Source: an uncultured Alphaproteobacteria bacterium | GTDB taxonomy: Bacteria > Pseudomonadota > Alphaproteobacteria > Rhodobacterales > Rhodobacteraceae | Direction: 5' to 3' | Assembly (NCBI GenBank): GCA_902574225.1 | Contig: CACGMO010000010.1 | Location: forward strand, 1 to 64,000 | DNA: 64,000 bases | Position numbers and translations under genes: made by a program | Shown: piece by piece, positions 56,813 through 64,000 of the stretch | Layout of the letters: each line of letters opens with the position of its first letter | Numbering within the stretch: position 1 is the stretch's first letter | The notes under the pieces: model-generated | What the model was told of the DNA's origin: nothing | What the model saw: only the letters and a program-made list of their open reading frames with translations | The model's database searches: none

Positions 56813-57223
56813 ATGATTGGAAAACTGAACCACATTGCCATAGCAACGCCCAAGTTAGACGAGGCTGTAAAAACCTATAAAAATATACTAGGAGTAAAAA
56901 TAAGCTCTCCCATCGATCAAATAGATCATGGCGTTAAGGTAGTATTTATTGAATTACCAAATACCAAGATAGAACTGCTAGAACCACTGGGAGAAAAGAG
57001 CCCAATAGAAAACTTTCTGGAGAAAAATAAAAAAGGTGGGATACACCACATTTGTTTTGAAGTAGAGGACATAAATCGTGCTATTTTGAGCCTAGAAAAA
57101 GATGGAGCAACTGTATTAGGCAATGGAGAAGCTAAAATTGGTGCGCATGGTAATCCAGTAATTTTTCTGCACCCGAAGGATTTTAATGGCACTCTCATCG
57201 AGTTAGAGGAAGTCAAACAATGA
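56813..57223 (+). CDS. mce: Methylmalonyl-CoA / ethylmalonyl-CoA epimerase
   Basis: The epimerase interconverts the (R) and (S) forms of methylmalonyl-CoA, and of ethylmalonyl-CoA in the ethylmalonyl-CoA pathway. The 136-aa glyoxalase-fold protein has NHIAIATPKLDEA near 6-18 with a metal histidine, IELLEPLGEKSPI near 52-64, GGIHHICFEVED near 74-85 with the second histidine, and GTLIELEEV at the C-terminus with the metal glutamate. It sits at the end of the dap operon and overlaps DUF1467 by four bases, the Rhodobacterales pairing. Confidence 0.93.
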   Translation: MIGKLNHIAIATPKLDEAVKTYKNILGVKISSPIDQIDHGVKVVFIELPNTKIELLEPLGEKSPIENFLEKNKKGGIHHICFEVEDINRAILSLEKDGATVLGNGEAKIGAHGNPVIFLHPKDFNGTLIELEEVKQ

Positions 57224-57447
57224 CAATAACATCTTCAATAGTATTATTATCAGTTTACTGGTTTATTATTTTATTTATCATCTTACCAATAAATGTTACC
57301 ACCCAAAATGATGAGAGAAATATCATTGAAGGGACCGCACCTTCATCTCCAGTAAATCCTAATCTTAAACGCAAGTTTTCTATTACCACGATAGTATCTA
57401 TTATTCTTTGGATACCGACCTGTTTGATAATCAATCTATTCTATTAA
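57220..57447 (+). CDS. DUF1467 family membrane protein
   Basis: This 75-aa peptide has two membrane helices (about 5-23 and 53-73) joined by a hydrophilic loop that contains EGTAPSSPVNPNLKRKFSIT, close to the conserved GT-P-SAP-x-RK pattern of DUF1467. The function is unknown. The ATG overlaps the mce stop by four bases, and the gene ends six bases from convergent aspS. Its steady association with mce in Rhodobacterales is from memory. Confidence 0.78.
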   Translation: MTITSSIVLLSVYWFIILFIILPINVTTQNDERNIIEGTAPSSPVNPNLKRKFSITTIVSIILWIPTCLIINLFY

Positions 57448-57453
57448 ATAAAT

Positions 57454-59235
57454 TTATAGATCGTGATCGATTATTTTTAATTTGAGTTCATCTAACTGTT
57501 CTGTGGTTGGATTTCTGGGGGATCCAAGCATAGGGTCCTCTGCTTTTTGGTTCATAGGAAACATTATAACTTCCCTTATATTATCTTCCTTAGCCAAAAG
57601 CATTACTATCCTATCAATGCCAGCAGCACATCCTCCATGAGGAGGGGCACCATATTTTAAAGCATTTACTAAACCTGAAAACTGACTCTCAACCTCCTCT
57701 TTTTTATAGCCCGCAATTTCAAACGCCTTAAACAAGTTCTCTAGTTTATGATTTCTAATCGCACCAGACAAAATCTCATACCCATTACAAGACAGATCAT
57801 ACTGCATCCCCAATACACTCAAAGGATCAATATCTTCATTCAATAAATCGGTTTTGGGCATTGAGAAAGGGTTATGTGAAAACTCAATTTTTCCAGTCTC
57901 TGTATCTCTTTCATACATTGGAAAGTCAGTGATCCAACAAAACTCATAGGAATTTGAATTTGTAATTTTTAGTTCAATACCAACGATGTCCCTAGCCTTG
58001 CTAGCAATATCATTAAAATGGGCAGGTACACCTCCCAAGAAAAAGGCTGCATCTCCTTTATCAAGACCGAGAAAATCTCTCAATTTTTCTGTCTTTTTCT
58101 CGCCTAAGTTTTTTGCTATTGGTCCCGCTGCTTCTAAATTACCTCTATCATCTGATCGCCAAAAAATATAGCCCATACCAGGTAGTCCTTGCTCTTGCGC
58201 AAACTTGTTCATTCTATCACAAAATTTCCTACTGCCTCCACCTTTTGCTGGTATTGCCTTAATCTGTGTTCCATCTTTAGTCAAAATATCGGCAAAGATT
58301 TTAAATCCTGAAGAAACAAAAAACTCGGATACATCCATCATTTTTATTGGATTTCTTAAATCTGGTTTATCAGTACCATACCACTCCATAGATTGGCCAA
58401 AACTAATAATAGGAAAGTTATTATTAACTGCATAGGAGTCCGAAAAATTTTCAAAGAGTTTGACAAACACTTTTTCTACCAGCTGAAATACATCATGTTC
58501 TTCGACAAAAGACATCTCTATATCTAGCTGATAAAAATCAGTTGGAGATCTATCCGATCTAGGATCTTCATCTCGAAAGCATGGTGCAATCTGGAAATAT
58601 TTATCAAACCCACCAACCATTATCAGCTGCTTGTAGATTTGAGGAGCTTGCGGTAGCGCATAAAACTTTCCAGGATGTAATCGTGAGGGAATTAAAAAAT
58701 CTCGTGCTCCTTCCGGAGAAGATGATGATATTATTGGCGTTTGAAATTCATTGAATCCGTTTCCCCACATCTCTTTTCGTATAAACTCGATTATCTTTGA
58801 TCTCAATATTATATTCTGGTGTATTCCGTCTCTCCTTAAATCAAGGAAGCGATACTTTAGTCTTGTTTCTTCTGGATATGGAAGATCCCCAAAGACAGGT
58901 AAAGGAAGTTCCTCCGAAGCCCCTAAAATATTTATTTTTGCTATGAAAACCTCAATCTCCCCTGTGGGCAATTTTTCATTTATTAGAGAACTATCTCTCT
59001 TTCTCACAGTTCCTTCTATTGATATGCACCACTCTGCTCTCACATTCTCTACATCTTTAAAAACGGGACTATCAGGATCAGCTAAAACTTGGGTAAGACC
59101 AAAATGATCTCTTAGGTCAATGAAAAGCACGCCTCCATGATCACGTACTCTATGCACCCAACCAGAGAGCTTTACGAGCTCCCCATCGTTCCCTGCTCGT
59201 AATTCATTACAGTTATGTGATCTGTACAAATGCAT
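57454..59235 (-). CDS. aspS: Aspartyl-tRNA synthetase
   Basis: AspS charges tRNA(Asp). The 593-aa bacterial-type class IIb enzyme has the N-terminal OB fold ([19 protein letters not shown] near 22-40), motif 2 [19 protein letters not shown] near 220-238, an inserted GAD domain in the middle, and motif 3 [14 protein letters not shown] near 535-548. Length fits the bacterial form. Whether it also charges tRNA(Asn), as in bacteria lacking AsnS, cannot be told here. Confidence 0.96.
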   Translation of the reverse strand: MHLYRSHNCNELRAGNDGELVKLSGWVHRVRDHGGVLFIDLRDHFGLTQVLADPDSPVFKDVENVRAEWCISIEGTVRKRDSSLINEKLPTGEIEVFIAKINILGASEELPLPVFGDLPYPEETRLKYRFLDLRRDGIHQNIILRSKIIEFIRKEMWGNGFNEFQTPIISSSSPEGARDFLIPSRLHPGKFYALPQAPQIYKQLIMVGGFDKYFQIAPCFRDEDPRSDRSPTDFYQLDIEMSFVEEHDVFQLVEKVFVKLFENFSDSYAVNNNFPIISFGQSMEWYGTDKPDLRNPIKMMDVSEFFVSSGFKIFADILTKDGTQIKAIPAKGGGSRKFCDRMNKFAQEQGLPGMGYIFWRSDDRGNLEAAGPIAKNLGEKKTEKLRDFLGLDKGDAAFFLGGVPAHFNDIASKARDIVGIELKITNSNSYEFCWITDFPMYERDTETGKIEFSHNPFSMPKTDLLNEDIDPLSVLGMQYDLSCNGYEILSGAIRNHKLENLFKAFEIAGYKKEEVESQFSGLVNALKYGAPPHGGCAAGIDRIVMLLAKEDNIREVIMFPMNQKAEDPMLGSPRNPTTEQLDELKLKIIDHDL

Positions 59236-59353
59236 CTATTCTACCTATTCACTAACCAAAAACTTATTGATTTTATTAGTGACAGTTTTAAAAAGGGTTA
59301 TGTTTATGAATCCTTGTACACTTATAGCTTCACGAATTAAAGAAAAAATTTAA

Positions 59354-62300
59354 ATGCCAAAACGAATTGATATTAAGTCAGTTTTAATTATCGGTGCAGG
59401 ACCCATAGTTATAGGACAGGCTTGCGAATTCGATTACAGCGGTGCTCAAGCATGTAAGGCACTCAAAGAAGAAGGTCTTACAGTTATTCTAGTTAATTCA
59501 AATCCCGCCACAATTATGACAGATCCAGAACTTGCCGATGTTACCTATATAGAACCAATAAATTCAGAAGTAATAGAGAAAATTATTAAGATAGAAAAAC
59601 CAGATGCTATTTTACCAACAATGGGTGGACAAACAGCACTTAATATTGCGATCGAGTTGGATAAGGCAGGAACGCTAAAGAATTATAATGTTGCGCTTAT
59701 CGGAGCTAATAGGGATGCAATAGAGAAAGCGGAAGATCGAAAACTCTTCAAACAGTCAATGGAAAGAATTGGAATAAAGAGTCCAAAATCTGAAATTGCT
59801 ACTTCATTGGATGAAGCTGTAAAAGCATTAGATATAATTGGCTTGCCCGCAGTTATTCGCCCCGGTTTTACTTTGGGAGGCAAAGGTGGCGGAGTTGCCT
59901 ATAACGAAAATGACTTCCGAGAAATTTGTATGAATGGTTTAGACGCATCCCCGGCTAATCAAATTCTTATCGATCAAAGCCTTCTAGGTTGGAAAGAATT
60001 TGAGATGGAGGTAATAAGAGATAAAAATGACAATGCCATTATAGTCTGCTCTATTGAAAACTTTGACCCTATGGGAGTCCATACAGGTGATAGCATAACC
60101 ATAGCACCGGCGATGACACTTACCGATAAAGAGTTTCAGAAAATGCGTGACAACTCTTTAGAAGTTTTAAAAGAGATCGGTGTTGAAACCGGCGGGTCTA
60201 ACGTTCAATGGGCAGTAAATCCACGAAATGGAGAAATGCTAATTATTGAAATGAACCCCCGAGTTTCTAGATCATCTGCCCTTGCATCGAAAGCAACAGG
60301 ATTCCCAATAGCTAAAGTTGCCGCGAAACTAGCCATTGGCTACACACTTGATGAGTTGCAGAATGATATAACAAAAACTACCCCCGCGAGCTTCGAGCCA
60401 ACGATCGATTATGTTGTTACAAAAATACCTCGTTTCGCATTTGAAAAATTTCCGTCGATATCAAATGAACTTGGCACTTCGATGAAATCGGTTGGCGAGG
60501 TTATGGCCATCGGAACAACATTCCAGGAAAGTCTACAAAAAGCTTTGAACTCTCTTGAAAATAAAACTTCTGGGCTTGCAATTATTTTTAGCAATATGGA
60601 TAAACCTGCACTTTACAAAAAATTATCCAAAAATACTCCTGACAAAATATTTCTTATTGGGCAGGCTTTCAGAATTGGTTTCACTACCGACGAAATCTAC
60701 GAAATAACAAGAATCGACAAATGGTTTTTAAATCAAATCAAAGAACTTATTTTATTTGAAAAAAGTATTTCAAACTCTGGCTCAGATATTACTCAGGAGA
60801 TCTTGGGCGAGGCAAAGTCTAGAGGGTTTAGCGATGAAAGAATAGCTGAATTGTTGTCTTCTTCTTTGGATAAAATTCAAGATAAGAGACGAAAGTACGG
60901 TATATTTCCAGTCTATAAGCGAATTGATACCTGTGGTGGCGAGTTTCAGTCCGAAGCCGCATATCTATACTCTACCTATGACTCATCCACTTTTACTACC
61001 CAAATATGTGAAGCTCAACCCTCCGATAAAGACAAAGTTATAATTCTTGGTAGTGGCCCCAACAGAATAGGTCAAGGCATTGAGTTCGATTACTGTTGCT
61101 GTCATGCTTGTTTCTCGCTTAGTGAAGAAGGCGTTGAAACGATTATGATTAATTGTAATCCTGAAACTGTCTCCACCGACTTCGATACCTCGGACAAACT
61201 TTACTTCGAACCTTTAAACTTTGAGTCAGTATTTAATATAATTGAAAAAGAAAAGAAAAAGGGCAATTTGATTGGAGTAATTGTGCAGTATGGAGGGCAG
61301 ACACCGCTCAAAATAGCCGATGATCTTGATAGAAGAGATATTAATATTTTAGGAACAACATCCAAATCCATAAATATTTCAGAAGATCGAAAACTCTTCA
61401 AAGAAGTCATTGAAAAGTTAAAACTGAAACAACCTGAAAATACTACGGTTAGTAAAAAATCAAATGCCATAAAAGCTGCTGAGTCGCTCAGTTATCCAAT
61501 AATTGCTAGACCCTCTTTTGTCTTAGGGGGTAGCTCAATGGAAATAATTCATGACCCAATGCAATTAAATAAATATTTAGAGTCAAAGATCGAAATTAGC
61601 AGTAAAGCTCCGCTTTTGTTGGATAGCTATTTGGGTGCTGCGATTGAGGTTGATGTAGACTTAATCAGCGATGGAGAAGATTGTTTTGTTGCAGGGATTT
61701 TGGAGCATATAGAAGAGGCAGGTGTTCATTCTGGAGACAGTGCCTGCTCTCTACCACCACACTCTCTTGGAAAGGACATAATTGAGAAAATAAAATATCA
61801 ATCTTCTCTTCTCGCCAAAGAATTGGACGTAATAGGGTTAATGAATATTCAATTTGCCGTAAAAGAAAGTGAAATATTTGTATTGGAGGTAAATCCACGG
61901 GCAAGCAGAACAATTCCGTTTATATCTAAAACGACTGGAATACCGCTAGCTAATTTAGCAGCAAAATTGATGATAGGTTTAAAATTGTCCAATTTATCTT
62001 TCCATAGAAAAGATTTGAATTATGTGGCTGTCAAAGAAGCCGTTTTACCCTTTGATAGGCTACCCGGTAGCGATACCGTTTTAACCCCTGAAATGCGTTC
62101 AACTGGAGAAGTCATGGGTATTGCGGACAGCTTCGAGGGAGCTTTCTTCAAATCACAGATTGCCGCAGGTATGCAGTTTCCTAAATCTGGCACTGTATTT
62201 TTATCAATTAGAAATGAAGATAAAACTGTAGAGATGGGTGACGCTTGTAAAATTCTTAAGAAGATCGGTTTTAAAATTATTGCAACAAAGGGAACAAAAA

Positions 62301-62599
62301 CATTTTTAGATAGGGAGGGAGTTGACAGCACACCTGTAAAGAAGGTCTATGAGGGGCGACCAAATATCTCGGATTTATTGAAAGATAAAAAGATAGATAT
62401 TGTTATGAACACTACTGAGGGCAAACAATCGCTGGAAGATAGCAAAGACATTCGATATTTAGCATTAAATAATAAGATCCCTTACTACACTACATCTCGT
62501 GGAATTATTGCTACAATTCACAGCCTGAAAGAAAATAGCGGGGGTAAGGTCTCGGTAAGAGCTATACAAAAATATCATTCACAGCTTATAACTGATTGA
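59354..62599 (+). CDS. carB: Carbamoyl-phosphate synthase large subunit
   Basis: CarB makes carbamoyl phosphate for arginine and pyrimidines. The 1081-aa protein contains two homologous halves. The first has [20 protein letters not shown] near 14-33 and ATP-grasp motifs up to about 400; the second begins [20 protein letters not shown] near 570. The C-terminal allosteric domain starts near 945. A 118-base upstream gap has no convincing operator. With argG and argH it supports arginine synthesis; carA is not in the window. Its 3' end overlaps the next gene by 14 bases. Confidence 0.97.
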   Translation: MPKRIDIKSVLIIGAGPIVIGQACEFDYSGAQACKALKEEGLTVILVNSNPATIMTDPELADVTYIEPINSEVIEKIIKIEKPDAILPTMGGQTALNIAIELDKAGTLKNYNVALIGANRDAIEKAEDRKLFKQSMERIGIKSPKSEIATSLDEAVKALDIIGLPAVIRPGFTLGGKGGGVAYNENDFREICMNGLDASPANQILIDQSLLGWKEFEMEVIRDKNDNAIIVCSIENFDPMGVHTGDSITIAPAMTLTDKEFQKMRDNSLEVLKEIGVETGGSNVQWAVNPRNGEMLIIEMNPRVSRSSALASKATGFPIAKVAAKLAIGYTLDELQNDITKTTPASFEPTIDYVVTKIPRFAFEKFPSISNELGTSMKSVGEVMAIGTTFQESLQKALNSLENKTSGLAIIFSNMDKPALYKKLSKNTPDKIFLIGQAFRIGFTTDEIYEITRIDKWFLNQIKELILFEKSISNSGSDITQEILGEAKSRGFSDERIAELLSSSLDKIQDKRRKYGIFPVYKRIDTCGGEFQSEAAYLYSTYDSSTFTTQICEAQPSDKDKVIILGSGPNRIGQGIEFDYCCCHACFSLSEEGVETIMINCNPETVSTDFDTSDKLYFEPLNFESVFNIIEKEKKKGNLIGVIVQYGGQTPLKIADDLDRRDINILGTTSKSINISEDRKLFKEVIEKLKLKQPENTTVSKKSNAIKAAESLSYPIIARPSFVLGGSSMEIIHDPMQLNKYLESKIEISSKAPLLLDSYLGAAIEVDVDLISDGEDCFVAGILEHIEEAGVHSGDSACSLPPHSLGKDIIEKIKYQSSLLAKELDVIGLMNIQFAVKESEIFVLEVNPRASRTIPFISKTTGIPLANLAAKLMIGLKLSNLSFHRKDLNYVAVKEAVLPFDRLPGSDTVLTPEMRSTGEVMGIADSFEGAFFKSQIAAGMQFPKSGTVFLSIRNEDKTVEMGDACKILKKIGFKIIATKGTKTFLDREGVDSTPVKKVYEGRPNISDLLKDKKIDIVMNTTEGKQSLEDSKDIRYLALNNKIPYYTTSRGIIATIHSLKENSGGKVSVRAIQKYHSQLITD

Positions 62600-63542
62600 T
62601 AACCTGTTTTTCATTGAAAAATGCAATTAAATTTTTAACTGCCAGCATTCCCATTTGTGTTCTTGTTTCATGTGTGGCCGATCCTATATGAGGGTACAAC
62701 GTAACATTTGATAATCGTCTCAGTCTTAGAGGAACATTTGGTTCATTAAGAAAGACATCCAGTCCAGCACCGGCAAGCTTTTTCTTTTCTAGCAAATCTA
62801 TAAGTGCCATTTGATCAATAACATCTCCCCTTGATGTATTAATTAAAAATGAAGAGGGTTTTATTTTCTTCATTCTGCTCTTAGAAATAAAGTTCTTATT
62901 TCCCTTGTCGCTTGACAAATGCAAAGAAATTACATCACTTTCTTCCAGCAAAGCATCTAGGTCAAAACGAACACTTGCCTCAAATTTAAGATCTGTAACC
63001 GGGGAACGATTATAGTAAAGGACTTTCATTCCAAATACCTCATGTGCTCGCTTTCCAAAAGCTTTGCCAATTCTTCCCATTCCTACAAGTCCAAGAGTTT
63101 TTCCACGAACACCGACTCCAAGATTTTCTGTTAACGAAAACCCTTTCCATTCACCCTGACGCAACATTGTTTCCATTTGAAATGCATTTCGTGTAACAGA
63201 TAGAAGTAAAAGTGTAGCTATATCAACAGTAGCTTCCGTTAATACGTCGGGTGTATTTGTGATAATAACATTATTTTGTTTGGCTGATTGTAAATCTATA
63301 TGGTCCACACCCACGCCAATATTTGCGATGATTTTCACTTTCTTATTGGGAAGAGTAAGAAGCTCATCTGTAATACTATCTGTTACAGTACAAACTATTC
63401 CATCGGCATTTTCCATTGCTTTTCTTAATATATCGTTACTAAACGCTTTATCTTTACGATTGAATGAAACTTGAAAATACTGTTTTAACTTTGACTCTAC
63501 TTCATCAGGTATATCTCTAGTGACAATTATTTTTGGTTTCAT
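62586..63542 (-). CDS. D-isomer 2-hydroxyacid dehydrogenase (glyoxylate/hydroxypyruvate reductase-like)
   Basis: The 318-aa protein has the catalytic arginine in NTSRGDVID near 235-243, a glutamate in the FLNEPNVP segment near 266, and the histidine in [12 protein letters not shown] near 286-297. The NAD(P) motif is [13 protein letters not shown] near 152-164, and [13 protein letters not shown] near 73-85 fits glyoxylate reductase or glycerate dehydrogenase. Glyoxylate released by Mcl1 would be a possible substrate, but formate, lactate or phosphoglycerate analogues are not excluded. It overlaps carB and sits 14 bases from csaA. Confidence 0.88.
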   Translation of the reverse strand: MKPKIIVTRDIPDEVESKLKQYFQVSFNRKDKAFSNDILRKAMENADGIVCTVTDSITDELLTLPNKKVKIIANIGVGVDHIDLQSAKQNNVIITNTPDVLTEATVDIATLLLLSVTRNAFQMETMLRQGEWKGFSLTENLGVGVRGKTLGLVGMGRIGKAFGKRAHEVFGMKVLYYNRSPVTDLKFEASVRFDLDALLEESDVISLHLSSDKGNKNFISKSRMKKIKPSSFLINTSRGDVIDQMALIDLLEKKKLAGAGLDVFLNEPNVPLRLRRLSNVTLYPHIGSATHETRTQMGMLAVKNLIAFFNEKQVINQL

Positions 63543-63556
63543 TTAATTGGTCCCTC

Positions 63557-63883
63557 TTAATGAACCCTATTACCAATGACAGCTTTATATTCAGGTGCTA
63601 TTAAAATAATATCACCAACATTTTTGCCATCGACACCAAGTACAAGGACTTCCGAAATAAATGGTCCAATTTGTTTAGGCTCCAGATTTGTTACAGCTAT
63701 TACCAGCTTTCCTATAAGAATTTGAGTTGTATAGAGAGACGTAATCTGAGCAGATGAAGTCTTAATCCCGATTTCTTCCCCAAAATTTATCCATAGCTTG
63801 TATGCTGGTTTTTTAGCTTCCCTAAAAATTTCAGCTTTAACGATCTCTCCCACTCTTAATTCTGTATCAAAAAAATCTGCCAT
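63557..63883 (-). CDS. csaA: tRNA-binding OB-fold protein, CsaA-like
   Basis: CsaA-like proteins are dimeric OB-fold proteins related to the C-terminal domain of MetRS and Arc1p; Bacillus CsaA has export-chaperone activity. The ATG at 63883 (MADFFDTELRVGEIVKAE) gives 108 aa; a TTG five codons upstream is less likely. Family motifs are LRVGEIVKAE, NFGEEIGIKTSSAQIT near 36-51 and AVTNLEP near 69-75. The SEVLVLG segment follows. It precedes the dehydrogenase on the same strand. Confidence 0.87.
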   Translation of the reverse strand: MADFFDTELRVGEIVKAEIFREAKKPAYKLWINFGEEIGIKTSSAQITSLYTTQILIGKLVIAVTNLEPKQIGPFISEVLVLGVDGKNVGDIILIAPEYKAVIGNRVH

Positions 63884-63928
63884 CTCTAAAAGTATCAAAA
63901 TTTTAGATTCAAAGCATTAATTAAAAGC

Positions 63929-64000
63929 TTAAACTTTACTCAGTTCTTTTGATCTTTGTGCTGCAGCTTTTATTGCTGCTGAGAAAATCTTTGGCAGACC
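63929..64000 (-). CDS. C-terminal end of an unidentified gene, cut by the window edge
   Basis: The minus strand reads without interruption from the right edge to TAA at 63929-63931, giving 23 residues with the alanine-rich helix IFSAAIKAAAQRSKEL. A further gene lies beyond the window and ends 45 bases before csaA. Too little is present to identify it. Confidence 0.45.
   Translation of the reverse strand, partial: GLPKIFSAAIKAAAQRSKELSKV

Noticed and set aside
1-64000. tRNA, rRNA, CRISPR, insertion sequence, prophage, integrase or toxin-antitoxin genes
   Set aside because: No intergenic gap has a tRNA-like T-arm or a repeat array, and no transposase, integrase or phage protein is present in the coding sequences.

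Overview
The window is a gene-dense, visibly AT-rich stretch (GC not computed) of an alphaproteobacterial chromosome. Several gene neighbourhoods point to the Rhodobacterales: nrdR-ribD-ribE-ribB-ribH-nusB; rpoZ-relA/spoT-DUF2062-pdxJ-acpS-lepB-rnc-era-DUF1491-recO; ETF-QO-TPR protein-ispE next to a polyprenyl synthase; pyk-rpmI-rplT-pheS-pheT; argH-lptM-lysA; and mce-DUF1467. L-malyl-CoA lyase and (2S)-methylsuccinyl-CoA dehydrogenase also fit. The low GC, the tiny intergenic spaces and the lack of visible mobile DNA suggest a streamlined marine roseobacter-like organism (for example an HTCC2255-type lineage). The lineage is an inference that I could not test.

Layout. 130-4395 (+): riboflavin operon with nrdR and nusB. 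4373-6601 (-): parC. 6731-9256 (+): HIG1-like membrane peptide, PduO-type cobalamin adenosyltransferase, etfB, etfA. 9298-10152 (-): rapZ, divergent from pckA-DUF429-mcd (10361-14333, +). 14330-22696 (-): long housekeeping run from folK to recO. 22754-24614 (+): ispH-DUF3429-rnhA. 24595-26037 (-): def-fmt. 26108-29270 (+): PatB-type C-S lyase, mcl1, accA. 29260-29985 (-): plsC. 30084-30836 (+): zinc-ribbon membrane protein. 30817-33578 (-): argH-lptM-lysA. 33607-35043 (+): TlpA-like thioredoxin and phaB. 35035-35793 (-): TrmN6-like methylase. 35884-36867 (+): polyprenyl synthase. 36864-41041 (-): ETF-QO, TPR protein, ispE. 41169-41639 (+): greA. 41649-47319 (-): pyk-rpmI-rplT-pheST. 47405-47650 (+): DUF1244. 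47667-50867 (-): Fe-ADH, hydrolase, unknown protein, D-amino-acid aminotransferase. 50988-52208 (+): argG. 52205-52492 (-): yggT. 52587-57447 (+): MFS-phytase-like-dapD-dapE-mce-DUF1467. 57454-59235 (-): aspS. 59354-62599 (+): carB. 62586-64000 (-): 2-hydroxyacid dehydrogenase, csaA and a cut-off gene.

How the genes work together. Behind the housekeeping content lies an acetyl-CoA assimilation theme, the ethylmalonyl-CoA pathway. Its parts sit at separate loci: phaB, mcd, mce and mcl1, plus a cobalamin adenosyltransferase for its B12 mutases. ETF (etfAB) and ETF-QO would take the electrons from Mcd, and PckA would feed the resulting C4 acid to gluconeogenesis. No locus looks like a defence system, prophage, IS, CRISPR array, tRNA or rRNA gene, and no stretch over 300 bases lacks a gene. 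I did not find a clearly new multi-gene system.

The observations most worth a second look are: a run of ten G that puts the ETF-QO start codon out of frame; a probable one-base frameshift at the 5' end of pckA; an uncalled 38-residue LptM-type lipoprotein gene between argH and lysA; a ribB whose GTP cyclohydrolase II half has lost its zinc cysteines; and the fact that 9 of 13 convergent gene pairs overlap at their 3' ends.
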